Shown piece after piece: positions 1 through 8,352 of a stretch of DNA of 64,000 nucleotides (positions within the stretch are counted from its first letter, which is position 1; the number at the start of each line of letters is the position of its first letter). The stretch lies in the NCBI RefSeq assembly GCF_036248275.1, contig NZ_CP109181.1, forward strand, positions 3,906,001 to 3,970,000, written 5' to 3'. The notes beneath the pieces were generated by a model. The model was not told the origin of the DNA, made no database searches, and saw only the letters and a program-made list of their open reading frames with translations. The translations under genes and the position numbers were made by a program. Source of the DNA: Streptomyces sp. NBC_01716. Its GTDB lineage: Bacteria; Actinomycetota; Actinomycetes; Streptomycetales; Streptomycetaceae.

Positions 1-463
1 TCGACTCGTCGTACAGGTCCTGGACACGGATACCGACCCGGTTGATCTTGTCGGCGTACGTCGGACCGATGCCACGGCCCGTCGTACCGATCTTCCGGGA
101 GCCGAGGAACCGTTCCGTCACCTTGTCCATCGTGGTGTGGTACGACGTGATCAGATGGGCGTTCCCACTGATCAGCAGCTTCGACGTGTCGACGCCGCGG
201 TCGTTGAGCCCACTCAGCTCGGAGAGCAGGACGGCCGGGTCGATGACAACGCCGTTGCCGATCACCGGCGTGCAGTCAGGCGAGAGGATTCCGGAAGGGA
301 GGAGATGCAGCGCGTATTTCTGGTCGCCGACGACGACCGTGTGGCCGGCGTTGTTGCCGCCCTGGTAGCGCACCACATAGTCCACGGATCCACCGAGCAG
401 GTCGGTGGCCTTTCCCTTGCCTTCGTCACCCCACTGAGCACCGAGCAGCACAAGTGCGGGCAC
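1..463 (-). CDS. purA: Adenylosuccinate synthetase, N-terminal part (cut by the window edge)
   Basis: It joins IMP and aspartate with GTP to give adenylosuccinate, the first committed step from IMP to AMP, in the cytoplasm. The first 154 residues are visible. The GTP-binding loop GAQWGDEGKGK lies at residues 8-18 with the catalytic Asp13, and NNAGH places catalytic His41 exactly where the family has it. A GTG start at 463 is chosen because the family begins a few residues before this loop and GGAAGGGG lies about 10 bases upstream. The rest of the gene continues beyond position 1. It is divergent from the lipid-kinase-like gene at 659. Confidence 0.97.
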   Translation of the reverse strand, partial: MPALVLLGAQWGDEGKGKATDLLGGSVDYVVRYQGGNNAGHTVVVGDQKYALHLLPSGILSPDCTPVIGNGVVIDPAVLLSELSGLNDRGVDTSKLLISGNAHLITSYHTTMDKVTERFLGSRKIGTTGRGIGPTYADKINRVGIRVQDLYDES

Positions 464-596
464 AGGCGTACACCCCTTCCGGGCGGGGCATGTCCAAGGC
501 CAGGGGACGCACATACGTAGGACGCACGCGTGAGAAATCGCACGACGCCGTACGACGAAGCCTGAGCCGTCGAACCGGTTGCCCCGGAATAGACCA

Positions 597-624
597 AGCC
601 CCTGGCGCAATAGCGCAAGGGGCT
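597..624. terminator. Stem-loop in the divergent purA/lipid-kinase-like spacer
   Basis: AGCCCCT (597-603) and AGGGGCT (618-624) enclose GCGC/GCGC around an AATA loop, with one G-A mismatch. It precedes the 659 gene, so it could be a leader hairpin, an insulator against read-through or part of a 5' UTR. The function is inferred only. Confidence 0.45.
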
Positions 625-658
625 CTTGCACAAAGATGCTACCCGAGGAAGGACCGAG

Positions 659-1486
659 GTGTCGGCTCCAGAGCCCGCCGAGAACGGTGCCCAGCAGCTT
701 CTGGTGGTCATCGACCCGGTCGCCCGCCGCACCGACGGCGAATCAGTCCGCATCGCGAAAGACGTGTTGAGCGCGGGTGCGACGGCCAAGATCTGCCTGC
801 CCGACGGCCCCGCCGACTTCGCTCGGGTGCTGGCCCGGAGAGGCTCGCGGCGGCCGGTGGTGATCGGCGACGACCGCGCTCTGCTGCGGACGGTCGCCCT
901 GCTGCACCGGGAGCGCGACCTGGCCGCGGGCGCGCTGTCGCTGGTGCCGGTCGGGGTCTCGGTCGACCTGGCGCGGTCGCTCGGCGTGCCCATGGGCGCG
1001 GTCGCCGCGGCGCGGGCGGTCCTGGACGGAGTCGTACGGCGGCAGGATCTGCTCGTCGACGACAGCGACGGCGTGGTGCTGGGGGATCTGCGGATCCCGG
1101 CGCCACCGCCTGCGGAGGACGGCCGCGCCGGCGGCTCGTCCGTCTGGCACACCTGCCGGTCCCTGGTCCGGACGCTGGTCAAGCCCGTGCCGCAGGTGCT
1201 GGCCGTGCACCCGCACCGCCTGCGGGTGGAGGCGGACGGCGTGGTGCTGAGCGATCTGGACGAGCCGGTCGAGGCGGTGACCGTACGGTCGGTGGCCGGG
1301 CGGGCGGAGATCGTGATCCGTACGAGCGCCTCGGCCGAGCCGATCACGGCGAGCGCCCTGTCGGTGACGGTCTCGGGCGCGGACTTCCGCTACCGGGCGG
1401 ACGCGGCCGTGACGGGCCCGGTGCGGACACGCACCTGGACGCTGCGGGCGGGGGCGTGGGGGCTGACGCTGCCGGGGGACGCCTGA
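659..1486 (+). CDS. Diacylglycerol/lipid-kinase-like protein with altered glycine loop
   Basis: The product has 275 residues. The layout matches diacylglycerol and sphingosine kinase-like proteins: an N-terminal nucleotide-binding half (residues 10-110) and a beta-rich C-terminal half (about 175-275). Family members carry a GGDGT loop that binds ATP phosphates. Here the equivalent place, after VVIG at residues 67-70, reads G-D-D-R, so catalysis may be weak or lost. The GTG at 659 is preferred over in-frame starts from 626 because AGGAAGGA sits about 7 bases upstream. It is monocistronic and divergent from purA. Family placement is fairly secure; the activity is not. Confidence 0.6.
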   Translation: MSAPEPAENGAQQLLVVIDPVARRTDGESVRIAKDVLSAGATAKICLPDGPADFARVLARRGSRRPVVIGDDRALLRTVALLHRERDLAAGALSLVPVGVSVDLARSLGVPMGAVAAARAVLDGVVRRQDLLVDDSDGVVLGDLRIPAPPPAEDGRAGGSSVWHTCRSLVRTLVKPVPQVLAVHPHRLRVEADGVVLSDLDEPVEAVTVRSVAGRAEIVIRTSASAEPITASALSVTVSGADFRYRADAAVTGPVRTRTWTLRAGAWGLTLPGDA

Positions 1487-1527
1487 GGGAGCCGGGAGCC
1501 GTTGGCCGGGGGCCGGGCATGGGGGCC

Positions 1528-2016
1528 TCACCCGCCGAGTTGCTGCGCCCTGTGCTTCGTCCAGCGGTCCATCAGCGATCCGAGCTCCTCCTCCAGGAAC
1601 AGGAAGAACTCCAGCGTCTCGTTGATCCGCCGCCCCTGCGGGGTGTCGGGCCCGAAGTGGTCGACCCCCTCCTGCATCGTGACCTGCCAGCCTCGCAGCA
1701 TCGAGTCCCGGTTGGTCAGTGCCTCGTACCACTGGTTGCCCTGCACGCGGTAGCGCTCGCGCCGGGAGCCCGGCTCGCGTTCGCGGATGACCATGTTGAC
1801 CTGGGAGAGATAGCGGATCGCGCCGGACACGGCCGCCGGGCTGACCTTCAACTGGTCGCCGAGTTCGGCGGAGTTCATGACGCCCTGCTCGGAGGAGAGC
1901 AGCGCCGCGAAGATCCTGGCGGGCATGCGCGTCATCCCCGCCTCGACGAGCTGGGCCGCGAAGCGTTCGACGAACTCGGAGACGGCGGCCTCGTCCTCGC
2001 GCCCACGCTCACTCAT
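1528..2016 (-). CDS. GbsR/MarR-family transcriptional regulator
   Basis: The 162-residue protein has a winged helix in the centre. Residues about 45-85 (SSEQGVMNSAELGDQLKVSP and the following recognition helix, SGAIRYL) resemble the GbsR branch of MarR regulators, followed by a basic wing (REREPGSRRERYRV). The C-terminal half is helical and probably dimerises. It is divergently transcribed from the ABC exporter genes at 2159, and a 13-bp palindrome lies between them. It therefore probably represses the exporter, perhaps released by the exported drug. The ligand is unknown. Confidence 0.85.
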   Translation of the reverse strand: MSERGREDEAAVSEFVERFAAQLVEAGMTRMPARIFAALLSSEQGVMNSAELGDQLKVSPAAVSGAIRYLSQVNMVIREREPGSRRERYRVQGNQWYEALTNRDSMLRGWQVTMQEGVDHFGPDTPQGRRINETLEFFLFLEEELGSLMDRWTKHRAQQLGG

Positions 2017-2119
2017 GTACTGACCTCGGTCTCTCTCGCCGCGCTCGTGGCGTCTCCGGTGCGATCAACGCCTGGGGCGCCAGGGGCGAGTCTATCCAGT
2101 CCATTTTATACGCTTCCTT

Positions 2120-2132
2120 AACTTCACAAGTT
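2120..2132. promoter_or_regulatory. Palindrome AACTT-N3-AAGTT, likely operator of the GbsR/MarR regulator
   Basis: Perfect 5-bp arms (2120-2124 and 2128-2132) sit in an unusually AT-rich divergent spacer, 27 bases before the ABC ATPase start. The ATPase ATG at 2159 has no Shine-Dalgarno sequence, and a TACGTT hexamer ends 7 bases before it, which suggests a leaderless transcript with its promoter over the palindrome. Confidence 0.5.
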
Positions 2133-2158
2133 TCTGAAAAAAGCGTACGTTCAAAATC

Positions 2159-3142
2159 ATGACGAAGGCAATCACCGTCGCCGAACTGCACAAGTCGTTC
2201 GGTCGGACGCACGCACTGGACGGCCTCGACCTCACCGTCGAATCCGGTGAGGTCCATGGCTTCCTCGGCCCCAACGGTGCCGGCAAGTCGACCACCATCC
2301 GCGTCCTGCTCGGGCTCCTGCGCGCCGACTCCGGCGCCGCCCAGCTGCTCGGCAAGGACCCGTGGAAGGACGCCGTCGCCCTGCACCGGCGGCTCGCCTA
2401 CGTACCCGGGGACGTCGAGCTGTGGCCGAACCTCACCGGCGGCGAGGCCATCGACCTGCTCTCCAGGCTGCGCGGCGGACTGGACCGGCAGCGCAGGGAC
2501 GAGCTGATCGGACGCTTCGACCTGGACCCGACGAAGAAGGGCCGCGCCTACTCCAAGGGCAACCGGCAGAAGGTCGCCATCGTCGCCGCGCTCGCGTCCA
2601 ACGCCGAACTGCTGCTCCTGGACGAGCCCACGGCCGGTCTCGACCCGCTCATGGAGGTCGTCTTCCAGGACGTCATCACGCAGGCGAAGCAGGCCGGCAA
2701 GACGGTGCTGCTCTCCAGCCACATCCTGGCCCAGGTCGAGAAGCTCTGCGACCGCGTGAGCATCATCCGGCTGGGGAAGAACGTGCAGTCCGGCACGCTC
2801 AGCGAGATGCGGCACCTGACCCGTACGACGGTCGAGGCCGAGACCGAGCGCCCGGCCACCGGGCTCGACGGCATGCCCGGCGTCCACGGCGTGCGGCTGA
2901 CCGACCGCAGGGTGCACTTCGCCGTCGACGGCGCGCACCTCGGCGCGACGATCCGCAAGCTCGGCGAGTACGGCATCCGGAGCCTGATCAGCCACCCGCC
3001 GACCCTCGAAGAGCTGATGCTGCGTCATTACGGCGACGAGCTGGCGGCCAACGGTCACTCGGTCGACGGGGACGACGGGGACGACGCCGAACGCCTCCCG
3101 GCCGCCGCCGACACGACCCGCTCCAGCGGGGTCGCCCGATGA
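2159..3142 (+). CDS. ABC exporter ATP-binding protein
   Basis: The 327-residue ATPase drives the permease encoded next. The Walker A motif GPNGAGKST is at about residues 38-46, the signature is YSKGNRQKVAI instead of the common LSGGQ form, and Walker B is LLLLDEPTAGLD. The tail after residue 230 is typical of drug-type (DrrA-like) ATPases. Its stop overlaps the permease start (ATGA), so the two are translationally coupled. No ribosome binding site precedes the ATG. The divergent GbsR/MarR gene is the likely regulator. The substrate is not shown by the sequence; antibiotic or lipid export is an inference. Confidence 0.93.
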   Translation: MTKAITVAELHKSFGRTHALDGLDLTVESGEVHGFLGPNGAGKSTTIRVLLGLLRADSGAAQLLGKDPWKDAVALHRRLAYVPGDVELWPNLTGGEAIDLLSRLRGGLDRQRRDELIGRFDLDPTKKGRAYSKGNRQKVAIVAALASNAELLLLDEPTAGLDPLMEVVFQDVITQAKQAGKTVLLSSHILAQVEKLCDRVSIIRLGKNVQSGTLSEMRHLTRTTVEAETERPATGLDGMPGVHGVRLTDRRVHFAVDGAHLGATIRKLGEYGIRSLISHPPTLEELMLRHYGDELAANGHSVDGDDGDDAERLPAAADTTRSSGVAR

Positions 3143-4797
3143 CCACCGTCACCGCGCCCGCGGCCGGGCACACCTCGGCCCCCGCCCGGATCGGATCCGG
3201 CGCCCTGGCCGGCACCGGGACCCTGATCCGCTTCGGCCTGCGGCGCGACCGCATCCGTATCCCCGTCTGGGTGATCGCCCTCACCCTCGGCACGATGTCC
3301 TCGGTGACCGAGTTCAAGACCCTGTACTCCACCGCCGCGGAGCGCGCCTCGGCCGTCAGCTCGATGGACAGCCCCGCCGCACTCGCCATGACCGGCCCGC
3401 GCCACTACCTCGACGACTACAACACCGGCTCGATGATGGGCCACCAGCTGCTGGGCTTCATGGCCGTCCTGGTCGGTCTCATGAGCGTCCTGATCATCAC
3501 CAGGCACACCCGCAACGAGGAGGAGACCGGCCGCGCCGAGCTGGTGCGCTCCACCGTCGTCGGTCACCACGCGCAACTCGCCTCCGCGCTGGTCGTCGCC
3601 GCCGTCGCCAACATCGCGCTCGCCCTCCTGCTCACGCTGAGCGTTCTGTCGGCGGGCATCGACGGGATCACCACCGGCGAGGCGCTGCTGTACGGGCTCA
3701 CGCACGCCGCCATCGGTCTCGTCTTCGCGGGCGTCGCCGCGATCACCGTCCAGATCACCGCCCACACCCGCGGTGCCTCGGGCATGGCGCTCGCCGTGAT
3801 CGGCGTCGCCTATCTGCTGCGTGCGTCCGGGGACGTGGGCAACGACGCGCTGTCCTGGCTGTCGCCGGTCGGCTGGGGCCAGCGCACGTACGTCTTCGTC
3901 GACAACCGGTGGTGGCCGCTGCTGCTCTGCCTGGCCCTCGCGGCGCTGACCGCGGCCATCGGCTTCGTCCTGAGCACCAGGCGTGACGTCGGCGCGGGCC
4001 TGCGCTCCGCCCGGCTCGGCCGGCGTACGGCCTCCGCCGCGCTCACCCGGCCGTTCGGCTTCGCGCTGCGGCTGCACCGGGCGACCCTGCTGGGGTTCGG
4101 CGCGGGGCTGTTCGTGATGGGCGTGATGTACGGCTCCATCCTCGGCGAGGCGGCCGACATGGTGAAGGACATCGAGCAGGTCCAGGAGGCACTGGACAAG
4201 ATCGGCGGCGCGTCCGTCGCCGAGTCGTTCGCGTCGATGATCATGGTCGTCATCGCCGTCGTGGCCGCCGTGTACGTGGTGATGGCCGCGCTCCGGCCGC
4301 GCGCGGAGGAGAGCGCGGGCCGGGCCGAACCGCTGCTGGCCACCGGCCTCTCCCGGGACCGCTGGGTGGGCAGCCATGTGGCGGTCGCGCTGGCGGGCGG
4401 CACGGCGCTGCTGCTGGTGGCCGGGCTGGGCTTCGGCATCACGGGCGCGGCCTCCGCCGGGGACGGGGGCCTCGTCCTGCGCCTGGTCGGCGCGGCCCTG
4501 GCGTACGCGCCGGCGCTGTGGGTGACGGTCGGCGTGGCGGTGGCACTCTTCGGCTGGTACCCGCGCGCCGGAGCGGCGGCCTGGGTCGTACCCGTGTACG
4601 CGTTCGTGGTCGGGTACCTCGGACCGATCCTCCAGTTCCCGAACTGGATGAACAACCTGTCCCCCTTCGGCCACATCCCCCAACTCCCGGCCGCCGAGAT
4701 GACCTGGACCCCGATGCTCCTCCTCACCGCTGTCGCGGCGGCCCTGATCTGGCTGGGCCTGGCGGGCTTCCGCCGCCGGGACCTGGAAACGAAGTAG
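3139..4797 (+). CDS. ABC-2 type exporter permease (polyketide-antibiotic exporter type)
   Basis: The 552-residue inner-membrane protein has two similar halves, each with about six hydrophobic segments, starting at residues 36-55 (IPVWVIALTLGTM) and again near 305-335 and 365-400. Fused permeases of this length pair with DrrA-type ATPases and are often named exporters of polyketide antibiotics. The ATG at 3139 overlaps the stop of the ATPase gene, giving one operon. It ends 15 bases from the convergent P450 gene, with no room for a large terminator. Confidence 0.9.
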   Translation: MTTVTAPAAGHTSAPARIGSGALAGTGTLIRFGLRRDRIRIPVWVIALTLGTMSSVTEFKTLYSTAAERASAVSSMDSPAALAMTGPRHYLDDYNTGSMMGHQLLGFMAVLVGLMSVLIITRHTRNEEETGRAELVRSTVVGHHAQLASALVVAAVANIALALLLTLSVLSAGIDGITTGEALLYGLTHAAIGLVFAGVAAITVQITAHTRGASGMALAVIGVAYLLRASGDVGNDALSWLSPVGWGQRTYVFVDNRWWPLLLCLALAALTAAIGFVLSTRRDVGAGLRSARLGRRTASAALTRPFGFALRLHRATLLGFGAGLFVMGVMYGSILGEAADMVKDIEQVQEALDKIGGASVAESFASMIMVVIAVVAAVYVVMAALRPRAEESAGRAEPLLATGLSRDRWVGSHVAVALAGGTALLLVAGLGFGITGAASAGDGGLVLRLVGAALAYAPALWVTVGVAVALFGWYPRAGAAAWVVPVYAFVVGYLGPILQFPNWMNNLSPFGHIPQLPAAEMTWTPMLLLTAVAAALIWLGLAGFRRRDLETK

Positions 4798-4812
4798 GGA
4801 CCGGGGAGGGCG

Positions 4813-6144
4813 TCACACCTCCACCAGCAGTTCCTTCACTCCCCGGATCACATACCCCGGCTTCCACTCCGGCTCGGCGACGAGCCGGAGTTCCGGTGCC
4901 TGGCGCAGCAACTCGGCGAATGACGTGGTCAGTTCGAGGCGGCCGAGCGCCGCTCCCAGGCAGTAGTGGATTCCCGCGCCGAACGTCACGTGCGGATTGT
5001 CCGCGCGGGTGAGATCCAGTGTGTCGGGGTGGTCGAAGCGGGACGGGTCGCGGTTGGCGGAGCCGAAGAGGAGCGCGAGTTCGGCTCCGCGCGGGACGAC
5101 CGTGCCGTCGATCTCCATGTCGTCGAGCACCCATCGCTCGAACATCTGGAGCGGCGTGTCGTACCGCAGCAACTCCTCCACAGCTGCGGACAGCGGCGCC
5201 TCACCCGACCGCAGGGCCGCGAGCTGTTCGGGGTGCCGGAACAGCGCCCACCAACCGTTCACCGTGCTGGAGACCGTCGCCTCGTGCCCCGCGTTGAGCA
5301 GGAGCGCGCAGGTGGAGATCATTTCCTGTTCGCTCAGCCGGTCCCCCGCGTCCTGCGCCGCGATCATCGCCGAGAGCAGGTCGGTGCCCGGCACCGCACG
5401 CCGGTCGGCGATCAACTCCCGCAGGTAGTCGGTGAATTCGAGCGACGACCGGACCGCCCGCCGCGCCGCGTCCTCCGTCGGATTCAGCTCGTACATCGCG
5501 CACATGTCGGCCGACCAGGGCCGCAGCAGCGCCCGGTCCGCCGCCGGGACCCCCAGCATCTCGGCGATGACCGCGACCGGCAGCGGCTCGGCCACCTCGG
5601 CGAGCAGATCCCCGCCGCCCGCCGCGCACAGCCCGCCGACCAGCTCGGCGGCGAGCCGCCGGACGGTCGGCGCGAGCGCCTCGACCGTACGCGGCGTGAA
5701 GGCCTTCGAGATCAGGCGCCGGATCCTGGTGTGGTCCGGTGCCTCCAGGTCGAGCAGCCCGCTGCCGTTGAGGATATGGAACGGCTCGTGCGCCTCGGGC
5801 GTCGGCGTACGACCGAACTCCTCGTGCGTGAAGCGGTGCAGATACGTCCGCCCCAGCCGCCGGTCCCGCAGCAGGGCCGACACGTCCGCGTGGTACGGGA
5901 CCAGCCACTGCCGCGACGGCTCGAAGTAGTGCAGCCGGCCCCGCGCACGCAGCTCCGCGTAGGCGGGATACGGGTCGGCGACGAAGTCGGGCGACCACGG
6001 GTCGAACGACTGGGACACCGGCGCGGTCGGCGACGGTGCCGGGGCCGGGGGCGTGGTGACGGGCTGGGACGCCGCGTGGGACGTGAAGTGCGCGTCGGAC
6101 GCGGACGCGGGTGTGGATTCGGGTGCGGGCCGGGACTCTGCCAT
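4813..6144 (-). CDS. Cytochrome P450
   Basis: The 443-residue heme monooxygenase has the expected motifs: the heme loop FGAGIHYCLG with the thiolate Cys near residue 395, the K-helix EELLR, and an I-helix variant NAGHEAT in which the usual acid-threonine pair reads E-A-T. The first 40 residues are Ala/Pro/Ser-rich and look disordered. There is no adjacent ferredoxin or reductase, so redox partners must come from elsewhere. The substrate cannot be told from the sequence. The ATG at 6144 has only a weak AGTAGG upstream, and a start nearer the conserved FDPWSPDF segment is possible. Confidence 0.93.
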   Translation of the reverse strand: MAESRPAPESTPASASDAHFTSHAASQPVTTPPAPAPSPTAPVSQSFDPWSPDFVADPYPAYAELRARGRLHYFEPSRQWLVPYHADVSALLRDRRLGRTYLHRFTHEEFGRTPTPEAHEPFHILNGSGLLDLEAPDHTRIRRLISKAFTPRTVEALAPTVRRLAAELVGGLCAAGGGDLLAEVAEPLPVAVIAEMLGVPAADRALLRPWSADMCAMYELNPTEDAARRAVRSSLEFTDYLRELIADRRAVPGTDLLSAMIAAQDAGDRLSEQEMISTCALLLNAGHEATVSSTVNGWWALFRHPEQLAALRSGEAPLSAAVEELLRYDTPLQMFERWVLDDMEIDGTVVPRGAELALLFGSANRDPSRFDHPDTLDLTRADNPHVTFGAGIHYCLGAALGRLELTTSFAELLRQAPELRLVAEPEWKPGYVIRGVKELLVEV

Positions 6145-6215
6145 GCGCGAAACCTACTGACCCGGGCCGGTCGAACGCACGGGGCCCGCCACCGGTACTT
6201 CCTCACATCCGCCGC

Positions 6216-6875
6216 TCACCCAGGAGTGACGAGCCTCGCCTCGTACGCGAACACCGCCGCCTGCGTACGGTCCCGCAGCCCCAGCTTCACCAGGATGCGG
6301 CTCACATGCGTCTTGATCGTGGACTCGGCGACGACGAGATGACCGGCTATCTCGGCGTTCGAAAGACCCTGCGCGATCAGCACCAGAACCTCCGTCTCGC
6401 GCTCCGTGAGCTCTCCCATCTGTGCCAGCGCGGGCTGGCGCGGGGACTCGGCCAGCTTGGAGAACTCCGTGATGAGCCGACGCGTCACCGTCGGCGCGAG
6501 CAGCGCCTCGCCGGACGCCACCACCCTTACGCCGTCCGCCAGTTGGCGCGCCGACGCGTCCTTGAGCAGAAAGCCGGACGCCCCCGCCCGCAGCGCCTGG
6601 TACACATACTCGTCCAGATCGAACGTCGTCAGGACGAGCACCTTCGCGTCCGCGTCCGCCGCCACGATCTCGCGCGTCGCCTCGATACCGTTCAGCTCCG
6701 GCATCCGGATGTCCATCAGGACCACGTCCGGCCCGAGGGCCGCGACCTGTGTGACGGCCTCACGGCCGTTCACCGCCTCGCCGACGACCTCGATGTCCGG
6801 CATCGCGTTCAGCAGGACCGAGAAGCCCTCGCGGACCATCACCTGGTCGTCGACGATCAGCACGCGGATCGTCAT
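6216..6875 (-). CDS. NarL/LuxR-family response regulator
   Basis: The 219-residue protein has a receiver domain (residues 1-120) with acidic pair Asp9-Asp10 and phospho-acceptor Asp55 in VVLMDIRMPE, then a LuxR-type helix-turn-helix at about 150-210 (LTERETEVLVLIAQGLSNAE). Its ATG overlaps the stop of the upstream histidine kinase (ATGA), with GGGAG six bases before the start, so the two are made together as a cognate pair. The target genes are unknown. Confidence 0.96.
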   Translation of the reverse strand: MTIRVLIVDDQVMVREGFSVLLNAMPDIEVVGEAVNGREAVTQVAALGPDVVLMDIRMPELNGIEATREIVAADADAKVLVLTTFDLDEYVYQALRAGASGFLLKDASARQLADGVRVVASGEALLAPTVTRRLITEFSKLAESPRQPALAQMGELTERETEVLVLIAQGLSNAEIAGHLVVAESTIKTHVSRILVKLGLRDRTQAAVFAYEARLVTPG

Positions 6876-8257
6876 GACCGCTCCCCGTCGGCCGCCGCGG
6901 CCGGACCCGGACCCAGGCCCGAGCCCGCGTCCGCGGGCTCGTCCTCCTCCTGCGCGGCGACCGGTATGTACGCCGCGACCTCGTAGCCACCGTCCGGCAG
7001 CAGCCTCGCCGTCATCTCACCGTTCAGCATCGTCACCCGCTCCCGCATCCCCGTTATGCCGTGGCCCGCACCCGGCGAAGGCTTCACCAGCCCCTGCGGC
7101 GGCGTATTGACTATCCGCAGGCCGAGCCCGCCCAGCACATACGAGACCTCCACCTTCGCCGTCGCCCCCGGCGCGTGCCGCAGCGCGTTGCTGAGCGCTT
7201 CCTGGATGATGCGGTACGCCGACAGCTCGACGCCCTGCGGCAGTTCCCTTACCGCTCCGGTGACCGCCTTCTCCACGGTCAGACCCGCCTCACGGACATT
7301 GGACAGCAGCCCTTCGAGGTCGGCCAGGGTCGGCTGGGGCGCGTCGGGCGCGTCGTAGTCCTCCGCCCGTACGACTCCGAGCACACGGCGCAGCTCGGTC
7401 AGCGCCGCGACGGCGTTCTCCCTGATGGTGGCGAATGCCTTCTCCAGCTCGGGCGGCGGATTCTCCACCCGGTAGGGCGCCGCCTCGGCCTGGATGGCGA
7501 CGACCGACATATGGTGCGCGACGACGTCGTGCAGCTCGCGGGCGATGGTGGTGCGCTCTTCGAGCAGCGTGCGCCGGCTGCGCTCGACCGCGTTCACACT
7601 GCGCTGCACCGCCACCTCCTTCTTCGCGTCACGGCGGATGTGCAGCGCGGAGACGGTCAGCAGGCTGAGCGCGGAGACGAAGAGCATGGGCGCGCTGGTC
7701 GAGCCGTACACCCCGCCGCCGAAGAGCGTCTCGACCACCGTCGAGTACACGAGTGTGAGCGCCCACATCCAGGCCGCGGTGCGGGGGTTCGTCCGTATCG
7801 CGACGATCGTCATGACGGCCAGATACGAGGCGAAGGCGGCGGGCGTCCAGGGCCAGTCGCCGTAGTAGGAGACCGACATCCCCGTGATCGCGGTGACCGC
7901 GAGAGCCAGCCACCAGGCCGCGACGGGCCTGACGAGAACGAGGACGAGCGGCACCACCGTCATCAGCTCGACCAGCCCCGTGCCGTTCGACGTCCCGACG
8001 ACCAGCGCGAACAGCACGCACCCGCCGATCAGGAGGTGCGGGAACCATCCCGCGTACTCACGGATCCGCTCCGGCAGCCGGCGCGTGATCACGCCGTCCG
8101 TCGCCATACGCGGCATCGGCCGGTAGGCGAAGGCGTCGCGGAAGAGGTCCTGCCGCAGGCTTCCGATCAGGCCCGTGGCCAGTCGGACCTCGGGGCTCCG
8201 GGTTTTCCCGGTCGCGGTCTTCGCCGCCTTCGCCGTCTGCGTCTCTGTGTTGGTCAC
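6872..8257 (-). CDS. Sensor histidine kinase (HisKA_3 type)
   Basis: This 461-residue membrane kinase is the partner of the NarL-type regulator that follows with a 4-base overlap. Five or six hydrophobic segments span about residues 45-180. The dimerisation/phospho-acceptor helix carries the histidine in ARELHDVVAHHM, and the ATPase domain has EALSNALRHAPG (N box) and GHGITGMRERV (G box). The GTG at 8257 is chosen because residues upstream are not family-like. The absence of a large extracellular loop suggests it senses a membrane signal. Confidence 0.93.
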   Translation of the reverse strand: MTNTETQTAKAAKTATGKTRSPEVRLATGLIGSLRQDLFRDAFAYRPMPRMATDGVITRRLPERIREYAGWFPHLLIGGCVLFALVVGTSNGTGLVELMTVVPLVLVLVRPVAAWWLALAVTAITGMSVSYYGDWPWTPAAFASYLAVMTIVAIRTNPRTAAWMWALTLVYSTVVETLFGGGVYGSTSAPMLFVSALSLLTVSALHIRRDAKKEVAVQRSVNAVERSRRTLLEERTTIARELHDVVAHHMSVVAIQAEAAPYRVENPPPELEKAFATIRENAVAALTELRRVLGVVRAEDYDAPDAPQPTLADLEGLLSNVREAGLTVEKAVTGAVRELPQGVELSAYRIIQEALSNALRHAPGATAKVEVSYVLGGLGLRIVNTPPQGLVKPSPGAGHGITGMRERVTMLNGEMTARLLPDGGYEVAAYIPVAAQEEDEPADAGSGLGPGPAAAADGERS

Positions 8258-8352
8258 GTTTTCAAGGTAAGGGGAGAGACAGGCACCGGTCGTCACCAGT
8301 GATAGGGATCCTTTCCCGTCCCTCCCAGGTACTACATGCACACCCCCGAGAG

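Noticed and set aside
3055..4683. Long open frame opposite the ABC permease
   Set aside because: It lies antisense to a clear membrane protein, has Arg/Gly/Gln-rich composition typical of high-GC shadow frames and no family features.
7061..8302. 413-codon frame opposite the histidine kinase
   Set aside because: Antisense shadow: no domain, Arg/Pro/Gly bias and no independent ribosome binding site.
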